Positions 26,501-36,000 of a stretch of DNA of 64,000 nucleotides are shown piece by piece. Numbering within the stretch: the first letter of the stretch is position 1; each line of letters begins with the position of its first letter. The stretch is from Monarcha castaneiventris obscurior (taxonomy: Eukaryota > Chordata > Aves > Passeriformes > Monarchidae). The translations under genes were made by a program, and so were the position numbers. The DNA lies in contig JAMPIT010000059.1 of NCBI GenBank assembly GCA_026261815.1, forward strand, positions 21,066,001-21,130,000, read 5' to 3'. The notes under the pieces were generated by a model. It was not told the origin of the DNA, ran no database searches, and saw only the letters and a list, made by a program, of their open reading frames with translations.

Positions 26501-27368
26501 CATTTTTCTGAGCTCTACCTCAATCATTTGCCTGCACCTTTTTAACTGTTTCAGAAGATTTGCATTGTTTCAAAACAAATTTCTACTTAAGGAATTGGGA
26601 TCTGTTTCTGCTGTACCAGACACAGTGCATCAAGGTTACAGTGCAACTGTCTCACCGCAGTATTTTTCTCCAGCTCAGCTGTTATTCAAAAGGACATATA
26701 GCTGACTAAATACTGTTCTCTTCATTCCTCTCATTGTTAAATTTTTGTATTCTGTGTTGATTTTAAATGTTAACAAGTGTTAGCTTAGTTACTGGCTCTT
26801 TTATGTTCTTTCCTGGTAGAATGGGGAGCTCTTAAATGATTTTTTTCCCTACATGGAAGTGCTGACTGTCATCAAATCACCCTCTAATCTTCTTAGTAAA
26901 CACCTTAGCTTAATTTTTAAAGACTGAATTACTAGACAAATTTTCTAAATCTTTAGCTTTTTTCATGAACTTTCCAAAAAGAACTTATTTTTCAGCCATC
27001 CATCCTAGATGGAAAAACTACATGAATCCCAAATGCAAAGAGTTGCTATTTCGTCCATTTCATGCACTGAATAAGCTGGAATTGCTTTTCCTGTAAAAGT
27101 ACATATTTTATGACTGATGACTTCTCCACCAAAAATGTTGCCCACATTCAATGACAGAATTCCTACTTTTCAGGAATGGAGAAGCAAATACTCACTTCAT
27201 AGACCTACAAGAAGCATACAAGAATAAGCTTAAACAGTAAATTTCAATTTACTTGAGTCATATTTTGATTATTTATTGTTTGGCCATGATTTGGTATTTG
27301 GTGGTTTTTGGTGTTTTGATCTTGGGGTTTTTTTTCACGTAAAATTTAATGTATGACACCCTGTTCCT
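23561..27368. other. Unassigned AT-rich DNA
   Basis: No gene or clear transposon. An inverted pair gttgcta/tagcaac with a 6-nt spacer sits at 26132-26151. The segment 25650-25960 is slightly GC-richer and unassigned. A T/G-rich stretch leads into the hairpin at 27.37 kb. Confidence 0.45.
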
Positions 27369-27412
27369 CTGGGATTCCAGCCTCACTGAAGCCAGTGAGG
27401 CTGGAATCCCAG
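27369..27412. repeat. Perfect 20-bp inverted repeat, 4-nt loop
   Basis: Left arm ctgggattccagcctcactg (27369-27388), loop aagc (27389-27392), and an exactly complementary right arm (27393-27412). A 9-bp direct repeat ccagcctca (27377-27385 and 27409-27417) overlaps it. The combination of a perfect palindrome with a short direct repeat suits a recent template-switch mutation. RNA from either strand would fold into a very stable 20-bp stem. It is too short for a typical microRNA precursor. Confidence 0.9.
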
Positions 27413-27646
27413 CCTCATATACCACACATATTCTTGATGTATTTGCGTTAAGGGAAAGCCACGACTCACAACGTTATGTAGGAATGCCCTTTCTTCAGTA
27501 CAGAAAATGTCCTTCTTTCTTTCTGCTGAGGGCTACCACTTAATCATTTCTCAAACAGCTGCTTAATTTGAAAAAGCTCCATTAATTCATCACTAGTCAT
27601 AATCATCCTGCAAGAGAGACAGTAAGACAACTGGTTCAACTGACAT

Positions 27647-27683
27647 AAAACAAAACAAAACAAAACAAAACAAAACAAAAAAA
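27647..27683. repeat. (AAAAC)n microsatellite
   Basis: About seven units of the pentamer AAAAC followed by a short A-run. The matching opposite-strand frame is low complexity and not a gene. Confidence 0.95.
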
Positions 27684-28017
27684 TCTTTAATTTCTAACCC
27701 GTGCAATATACAGCAGAAAAGCATTACAGAATGGGATACTGACACTGAGAGCAAGTTGCCTTGAAACAGAGAGTTGAATACAGCTGCTGCAGAAATGGTC
27801 ATCAAACACCCCAAGATGTTATTTTGACATTTAATTTCATGTTCCTTCTGTCCCTCATTTGTCTTTATTCTCCCTTCCTCAGAACACATGTATTTCTGAA
27901 GAAAAATCTTTGCTTTTACTTGACTTTACTGTTCCCTGAGTTTAGGTCAACAGAACTTTCTGCCCGTAGTTTCCAAGCAGTCAGGAGTGCGTCATGACTC
28001 TCACCCTGTTTTCAGAA

Positions 28018-28386
28018 TTGCCCCCACAGGACGCCAAAAGCAGTTCTAGCAGCAGGCACGGCCCGTCCCAGGGTCCGCAGGGCAGCCCCTGCCCCGCCGG
28101 GGTCTCTCCCTGGCCGCAGTCCCATCCATCCCTGCCGGGCCTCTCCCGCCTCCGTCGCTGCTCCCGCTGTCCCCTCAGGCTGGCAGGGCTGTTTCCCGCA
28201 CGGTTCCCCTGGCTCAGCCCTGGCTGCGGGCAGGTTTTGCCCTCCCTTGCCCAGGCTTTCCCCGGGGCTCTCTCTCGCCCGCCCGCCCGTGGCTGAGGGG
28301 CTCAGCCGTGCCCTGCGCTGGGGCCGCTGCAGCCGCTGCCGCCGCCTGGGCCCGGCCCGGGCAGCCCCGGCAGAACCCAGCTGCTG
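28018..28386. promoter_or_regulatory. CpG island, candidate promoter or first exon
   Basis: I count about 29 CpGs in roughly 360 bp, in DNA that is otherwise AT-rich and almost free of CpG. The edges are sharp. A cgcccgcccgcccg run (about 28276-28289) contains GC boxes (GGGCGG on the minus strand) of the Sp1 type. A TGCGTCAT word (CRE/ATF-like) lies just upstream at 27988-27995. There is no TATA box, as is common for CpG-island promoters. A 100-codon plus-strand frame from ATG at 27994 runs through it (SSSSSRHGPSQGPQG...), but GC-rich DNA has few stops, so coding is unproven. An acceptor-like ctgttttcag ends at 28016, so it could instead be an exon. A GC-rich mobile element is a third option. 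Direction of transcription is not decided. Confidence 0.55.
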
Positions 28387-30629
28387 TCAAAACTTGCACC
28401 TAATATACGGGAAAATGCCGATTTCCAAAGATTTTATGATCACTTAAGTAGACTACTGTTCTGCCTGCAACTAATAAGAAATATCAAAGTGGCTGTGATT
28501 TTGTTTGTGTTTGTTCTCTGGTTTTCCTTACTTTGTCTTAAACAATTTTGACATGGTTATAAAGTGAAATTGTCAGAGCTTTTCCAAGACATGTCAAGGG
28601 CATCCAGCTCAAGAATTAGGTAAAATTCAGCTTACAATTGAGACTGTAAAGAAATAATAACAATTTATTATGTATGTGACAATAAATATCTTCTAAGACT
28701 TTTTGAAAAATTAAGGTCTGTCAGTCCTGAACTACCAGCCAAGCCATCCTGTCCATCTTAATATATTTACAGCCTGCCATAAAGAAATGAAAATCACTTC
28801 TAGAATCACATCTAGATTTGTGGGTTTTTGCCTTCACCAAAATTTCTTGAAACAAGAGAATTTGCTTCACCAATGGGATATTCAAAGGAAGTATTCAGGA
28901 AGTATACAGAAGTATTCCCCTAGATACCCAATGCACTTTCACCTGTTTCTTAGCCCAGGGCAAGGCTCACTGATGTGTTCTCTCCTTTCATTTCACGTCT
29001 TCTCTACTACCATGAAGCAAACAAGAGTTTGTCCACAGGAGTCTGTCTAAGGCCAGAAATGGCAAATGGAGAGAATGTGAGAACTTCAAACATTTTAGTT
29101 TAATACTTCCTGGTCCTTATTTCTAAAACAAACCACAAGTATTCTCATGTTAAATCAGATGAGTTCTGATGTTAAATATGATGATAATACAGAGGAATAA
29201 GATATTTTTCCACATCAGAGCATTTCAAATTTCATATTTTAATCTACTTCACTCCTCCACACTAATTGTTATACATTTAATATACACTTAACACCTACCA
29301 TTTTATCATTATAGACACCTACTCAGTTTATCAGGGAGTTCAAAAAGTTCCAGAGAAGCTTACACTCCAACAGCTTGTGGGAAAAAATACAGCATATCAC
29401 CATTATCTCAAGAAAAATTATAGAAATGAATCAAATATGCCCTATTTGCTAAGGTAACAAATGAAACTCCATAATCTATTTGGAATTTAAAGTACTGAAG
29501 GTTATAGTCCTTGCCTAATATTTATGGTCAAGTGGTTTAACATATAAAGGACAAGATTTCACTTTTTTTTCCTTCTGATTTGAATTTTGAACATCTCTTA
29601 TGAGAAGCATTCATTATCACTGTAGAAAAAGTACCATGACTGAAAAAGAAGCAAGCATTTCCTGTCATGCCATTAGAACTTGTCAGTACTCAAAGGTTTT
29701 AATGCAACTACGTCAGTTTGTGTAAATGGGGAGAGGGCACACATAAAGCATAAATTGCATAGCAAACTGCATTTCAAACACAGATTTAAAAAAAAAAAAA
29801 AAAAAAAAAAACAGAAAAAAGAAAAAAAAAATCCAGCATTAATTATGACCAAGGTTGGTAAAAAAAAATTGTCTGCACAGCTAAAAAATTAAAAATCTCT
29901 ATTTTTCTGCAGGTTTTACTTTAACTTTTTATTTTATTTTAATTTCATGCTAGTCCCCTTGCCTTGTTCCTTCTACTTTTACTTTCAAAAACAGCACAAC
30001 ATTAAGGACACCCTACTATTCATCATCACTAAGTCACTTAGCCTTCCTTCTCAGAGGCACCTTTCTCCCTTTCTCTTCTTAAAAAACCCCACAAATCCAG
30101 GTTCAGTAAAAAGGCAAGTTAAAGTACAAATTGTTAGTGGTGATTTATTGAGGTGAAAAAAGAGAAGGGAAAAATAATTTTAAAGCCTCAGTTGATTAAA
30201 TATATCTTAAATAAATATTCAAACTTTAATTTCAGTTTTCCCAAAGGCAGAAAATAATACTGGAATCTGCATTTCCATACCAAAATAAACTACATGCATT
30301 AAAATGCGAGGTTGAAAGTTTTTGCCCAAAACTATAATATTGCTTACAATATTTGAATTAAAATAACTAACATGAATCCTGCATGATATAGGTCAAATTT
30401 ATATTATATTTTATATTTCCATTTAAAATATAGGTTCAGAATTTTTTAATAATGCATTTGCTGGAAGCTCCCTCGGTTAGACTTCTCATTTTCAGAAAAT
30501 ATATTCTCCTGATAGGACACTTAATTATATTTCCTCTTCTTAAATAATTCTGAAACTGAAGTCCCTATAACAGGAATCGGACAAGCGACACAATGAGTCT
30601 ACTGCAGTAAGAAATGTAATCTCACCTTC
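28387..30629. other. Unassigned AT-rich DNA downstream of the CpG island
   Basis: No splice-joined coding exon could be recognised. It includes an 11-bp near-tandem repeat (gaagtattcag/gaagtatacag at 28888-28909) and the A-run at 29788-29831. Confidence 0.45.
29788..29831. repeat. Poly(A)-rich tract
   Basis: A run of about 24 A, then cag and shorter A-runs split by G. No retrocopy could be recognised directly upstream, so I do not call it a poly(A) tail of a processed gene copy. Confidence 0.9.
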
Positions 30630-30822
30630 CATTCCAGAAAAATACAATGGTTGAGTTTGGAAGGGACCTCTGGAGATTATTTACTCCAATTCTCCTTCTG
30701 AGAAGATGATCATCTACAGCAGGTTGACCAGCACCATGTTCACTCAGGCTATGAATATCTCCAAGGATGGAGATTCCAAAACCTTCCTGAACAAGCTGTG
30801 CCAGTATTTGACTAGTGGGGAT
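30630..30822 (-). mobile_element. CR1 LINE 3'-end fragment, minus strand
   Basis: Reads as reversed CR1 3' sequence: ggttgagtttggaagggacc, then cctctggagattat, then agcaggttgaccag, then gaatatctccaaggatggag and the gcctgttccagtg-like block agctgtgccagtatttg. Only the last about 190 bp of the element are present. Its 5'-truncated end lies just before the LTR at 30870. Confidence 0.88.
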
Positions 30823-30869
30823 GCTGAAAGCTTGGGTGCAGAGAGGTTTCTCAGTTTTCTGATAGTGTC

Positions 30870-31151
30870 TGTGTGAAAGCCTTGCTTTCTCACGGACGCT
30901 CTGGGAAGACAGTTGGGAGTTTTTTGTAAACTATAATATTGTTATGGTACCAAGAAGAAAAATAGTTGAAAAGTGTTGTTGGGTTCAGCCAATCCCTTTG
31001 GGGAGTGGCTGACCAATAAACCAATGACCTTATGCTAGTCCAGCGAACTAAGGTGTATAAGCAAACTTGTAAATTAATAAAGTCATCGTTTCTGTTCATA
31101 TGAGATCATCCATGTCGCATTTATTCCCCAACCTGCTGCCCGCTAGCGACA
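30870..31151 (+). mobile_element. Solo LTR, endogenous retrovirus (probably class II / ERVK-like)
   Basis: A compact element of about 282 bp that seems to start TGTGTGAAAG and end GCGACA. Promoter-type signals are in order: CCAAT at 30989, 31013 and 31021, TATAAG at 31056-31061, AATAAA at 31076-31081. A poly(A) signal so close to the TATA box, ahead of the expected RNA start, is seen in some short LTRs. Neither a primer-binding site nor retroviral genes follow, so it is a solo LTR. The word tagtgt lies near both sides (30863-30868 and 31155-31160), but not flush with the TG and CA ends, so the target duplication and exact ends are unsettled. The class is inferred from length and signal layout only. 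Confidence 0.65.
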
Positions 31152-31424
31152 GACTAGTGTTGTTTGGCTTTTTAATTCTTATGTTTAGATAGAATTTCCT
31201 GCAAGATGACAAAAGTTCTGTTAGTTAATGCTGTCACCTCCATTAGTTTCTTATTTTTTTTTTAACTTAAAATGTTTTTACGAAAAGTTCCTTATGCAGA
31301 CATATTCCAAGTCGCACACACAAATAATTTATTTACATTGTTAAACATATACTTAATATTATCCAAAGGGCTTAAATTAAAAAAAAAAATACAGCTCTTC
31401 TTTAGTAGCATTATATTATTGTTA

Positions 31425-31588
31425 TTGCTGCTGCTGCTTTTGATATTTTTATTGTTAAACTCTTCTTACCTCAGCCTATAGGTTTTACCTTTTTCTGAGT
31501 CTCTTCCCCATCCCAACATGGTGAGGGTGGGGGAAGTGAGCAAGCAGCTGAAAGGTACTTAGCTGCCAGCTGGAGTTCTACCACAACA
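31425..31588 (+). mobile_element. ERVL-type LTR, 3' fragment
   Basis: This is the same LTR family as the element at 39963-40935. The shared end reads in order: attgttaaactcttcttacctcagcc, then ctcttccccatccca, then gggggaagtgagcaagcagctg, then ctgccagctggagttctaccacaaca. Only the last about 165 bp remain; the left part is missing and replaced by a T/CTG-rich stretch. No retroviral internal region follows. Confidence 0.75.
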
Positions 31589-31999
31589 CATGCAAAATAA
31601 ATTTTTCAGACCTCCATATAGAATCTTATTTTTGTACTTTAAATCAGTAATACTAAAGTAACTATGGAGAGTGGAGTGGTTAGAGTTATGAACTGGTCAT
31701 TGTTCTTACACTTTCCCAGAATAAAATATCAGAGGCTGGTAAAAGTTTCTTTTATTTCTGGGCAAGTTCACACATTTTCTAGTTTCTAGGTGAGACAAAA
31801 GATGTGTAATTACTAAGGAAACATGCCAAATAACCTGGAAGAGTAGTAAAAAACCCCAATATAAAAGCTGCTGTGTAAGAAGAAAATACATACCAGTAAG
31901 AGACTTTTTGGTATTTGTTCTCGTTGAGCTTTTCCTTATGTGCAGGGCCAGAATAGAAGATGAAGTGGTGGCATGAGAGGTTGTGGAAGAAATCAATAA

Positions 32000-33020
32000 A
32001 AAAGGAAACAAACTGCCAAGGCCAGGCGGTAATCACCTAATGGTCTTAAAAATGAAATAGCTTAATGGCTAACCTCTTTCCTTTCAGAGAAGAGAACTGG
32101 AAAATAGCCAAAGAGATTCAAGAAACTCTAGGTTTCTAAACCTGACATTCACAATGGGAAAATCACAGTAGAAGGCATAAATAAAGGGACCAGAAGTCTG
32201 GTCACCTGACTAAAATATTATAGGGAAGGAAACACAAGGTTTTGTAAAAAAGGAAACTAATTTGTCACAGAATCACTGGATTCCTCTGCAAATTTCAGCA
32301 AGCCTAGGAATAATGAAGATCAAAATTAGTAGAGGCAGTCTGAATTAATAAGAGACTTTAGTTGAAAGCTTTCATTGAGTCTTCTTTAGGAAGTAAAATG
32401 CCTATGGCCTGGGAAGAAAGGATCTTGCATGGATAAATAATTGGTGAAAAGGCAGAAAGTGAGAGTAAACTGTGTGTTTTCACCATGGAGGGGGACACCA
32501 GTAGAGTTATGAATATATGTAGGATCAGTACTGTTGGATAGACTGTAAAGAACCTGAGAAAGAAGAACAGTAAGACCAGTAAGACAGACTTTTTGCAGAT
32601 AAAGCAAAGTAGTTCAGAAGAGGGAAAATAAAAAGCATCCCTGAAGAACTGCAGGTAACTTCTGCAGGATTCAGTAGAAGACTAAATAGCTAAATGTGAA
32701 AGGAACGCTCACACCCCAGAAAAAAACAAGTCATGTTACCCTGAAATAATATTACGTTTTCTGAGATAGCCCTTGGTATTCATGGAAGGTATGATAAATA
32801 AAGAAATATAAAGTCAGAATCCAGCAGTGGTCTAAGAAGCAAACAGGTTTTAGGGATAATTACGAAGGAACTTTGTAAGAGGGAGAACATCATTACAGAC
32901 TTAAGTTTCCGGTGGCTGTCACCTCTAAACTGTGAGTATTTTCTCCCCAACTTTCAAAAGGATGTAGCAGAGTGGAAAAAGCTTAGCCAAGAGTGGGAAA
33001 GGACAGCCAAAGATGGAAGA
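32000..33020 (+). mobile_element. Very old CR1-clade LINE fragment (ORF2 region, L3/CR1-like)
   Basis: A long diverged copy that follows the old CR1/L3 ORF2 order: gaactggaaaatagcca (32093), gaaactctaggtttctaaacctgac (32122), acaaggttttgtaaaaaagg (32233), cttgcatggataaataattggtgaaaagg (32424), caccatggagggggac (32481), gaagcaaacaggttttaggga (32836), and ggatgtagcagagtggaaaaag (32960). In intact relatives this span encodes the reverse transcriptase through the C-terminal region. Every frame is broken. A segment at about 33545-33600 (ttagcctagaaaaagacggctgactgag) looks like the next block after a gap of roughly 500 bp and may be a split part of the same copy. Ends are approximate. Confidence 0.6.
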
Positions 33021-36000
33021 CATTCTGTTGATGCCTAAAGATTTCAGTTTTTATACATTTTTCATATATTTGTGGCTTTGTAGATTATTAATGCAGGATT
33101 ATATAGCTCCCGGTATTTTTTCTACCATTACTCTTAGATTTTAGCGTAATAAGTTAACCTTCTAACACATTCCTGAAATACCATTTAGTCTTATTTTCAA
33201 AAAGAGAACCTACAAGAAGAAAGTTTTGTTTTCCAAACAGAATCAGAGAAGACAAAAGAAATGGGTCAAAGCCCTGGACCAACTCCAGTGGGGCACTACC
33301 CAGGGGAAAATTACATAAACAGGTGTTCTTCTAATTGAAGTATATTTGTCAAATGTACTAATTTGTTAAACTTATAAAGATTGTAGAAATCCAATGTCGT
33401 CTGTGCCCATAGCCCATAACTAGGGAGGCACCTGGAAGTTTCCAATAAAGAACTGCTTTTTTATCTTACCATTTTAATACTGTCGCAAGAGTTTTTGTCT
33501 TTTGATATTAGGCAACACTTTACATCCAGAAATTAAATCACAAAAGCTTCTTTAGCCTAGAAAAAGACGGCTGACTGAGAGGAGATAGGACAGATATTCA
33601 CATTCAGGCATCGTATCTTAATTGCTTCACACATTGTTTACTCAACCGTATCCTAATGTCCCAGCCAAAGGTTTAAATGCAACTCTTGCTAGAAGATGAC
33701 TGGATCCTTAAGAAGCACTTCCAAATAATATTTGTGCGGAAAAGCATTCTCTTGTTATCTGTGGTCACCACCAAGTATAAAATGTTAATTTTTGAACATG
33801 CAATTAGCGAACAGAGAAATGAACAACTCAAAACAGACCTCTGCATTAAAACAAGGTCGGCTGGTCAGTTACTAGTCTAAATTGTGCATTACAGGTGTCC
33901 AGATGCAATGTTTCTCAGTTTAATTTAAAAAAAAAATAAAAAACAAAATTAAAAATCCCTACAATTATGTGGAACCATAAAAAAAAGTCCTGATACATTC
34001 CATTCAATATAATAATAAAACATAAATAATGAATGAATGAATAAACAAATAAATAAAAAGAATTGAGCAGCAATGTTCATTCCAGTAATAACTATCACAA
34101 AATTCACTCTTTCCCTCAGTTCCCTCAGTTTATAAAACCTCACTTAGGAGCAGGTGTTTGCAGTTTAATAGAAAAACTAGAAACATGGGGAAAATAAAAG
34201 TTGTTTCTCATTTCATGTACTCTAAACAGGAATCAATAGCAGAAGTGCAGCAATTGAAACTCTGGAAGAAGGGTATCTTAGATCTAAAGAAGAAGTCCTT
34301 AATATTTCTAAATACAACAGACATCAGCACAGCAAAAAAACAAATGGCCACTGTGGTTCTCACCAATGGAATCAGCCTGGAATACACATCAAGCAGACCA
34401 GCAGCTAATGAGATTTATAAAGGTGGTATACTAAGTTGATTTCACTTCCAGATGATGGAAAGCCATGTTCTAAATAAGCATAACAACAAATAAGGAGACT
34501 TCTCTGAAACATGGAAATTTTTAAGTGCACTGGACTCAAATGAAATACAATAAAAAACCTCTCGAAATAAACATAAGATAAACGTTACTAATATCAGGGA
34601 CATCATTTCCAATACTGAAAAGCGACATGCAGCATCAGGGCTATAATGAGCAGAATTACCTCTGATCATCTCTAAAATTAGAGTCTCTAAATATCTTCAA
34701 GCTGCTTTATTTTTCTGAGACAAACATAATTTAAAAGCAGACAGTCAACTCTAGAAAATATGGTCAAGGAATTAAAAGACACATGCAGAAAATAAATGAA
34801 GTGATGCAGTAGAAAAAAAACCCTATAGTACAAAAAACCACTGCATATTAAATAGTCTACAAGGTCAGGGTCGTAAGCAATCCCACCTTTCTGAGCACCT
34901 ACAGAGTAACCTTTACACGCCTTGAAATAGAATCAGTTTCCCACCAGTATGGCTATGGAATATTCAGAAAAAAATATCTTCTACAGCAAAAGAGAAGCTG
35001 TCAAGTAGTGGAAATTGGAAATGACTTAATAAAATGCTACTGATTTCTGTAATTAAATGTGAATGCTTGTGAATGTAAAGCCTCTCAGAAGAACCACAAA
35101 AAATAGGATGATTAACAAATAGCATTTTATATAGACAGTTGAGTAAAACACAGTATTGATTTTGGTTGGGTTTTTTTTTCCACTTTTATCCTTAATTATT
35201 TCACACAGCCTGGGCTTTATTTTCAGTTGGTTCCAAGTAGTAGTATGAAAAACCAAGGTCATGAAATTTCTTCAATCTTTGATGCAAATTACTGCCTTAA
35301 TGCTCAGCTTGTCATCTCTTAATAGCCTTACACAGTAATTTTGACTATAGCACAGAAATACCAGTGTTTGCTGTAAACCAGATGGCTTGAAAGATGGAAG
35401 TAGTTTATCCATGGCTGTGTGAACATACATCCTGGACAATTTAACCACAGATTTTCTGCACAAACTGCAGCTTCTCATTCTTGAGTTGGCTCCTTAGAAA
35501 CTAAGGGAGGTACCTCTAACACTTCATTGCCAGCAGTTGTGTAGAGAATTTCATAATGACAGAAAAGGCCTTCGCACACACTGCCTCAATGTAGGTTCAG
35601 ATTGGCATAAATTATTTAACATTGGCAGGTGTACTCCCAGAGTTCCCTGCAGTGTTCAGAGACCAAAACATGGATGGCACCTTGCACTGGAAAATTTCAT
35701 CTCCCTTTGTTTAGCTACACAAGTAATCTACAGTCTCAGTAACCTGGCCACTTAATATTAGTATGTTGAAGGCCAATACTGAAGTAGTTTGATTGGAGTG
35801 GTGTTCTAGTTTTTATTTATTCTGTGACCCAGAAATGTGACCTCTGTTGAGGCATTCAAAATGTGTACTGCCAAAAAATTCATTACTACAGACTATTTAC
35901 TACATCATGTCATCATACTAAAAAAATAATTTTGTCATTAAGTAGTGTGGCTAATACATAGAATAAGATAAAAATAGGGGTTTATTTCCCAACAGATAGG

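Noticed and set aside
27369..27412. MicroRNA gene call at the perfect hairpin
   Set aside because: A 20-bp perfect stem with a 4-nt loop is shorter than usual precursors (about 30 bp or more paired) and I have no expression evidence.
29788..29831. Poly(A) tail of a processed pseudogene
   Set aside because: No coding similarity upstream and no visible target duplication.
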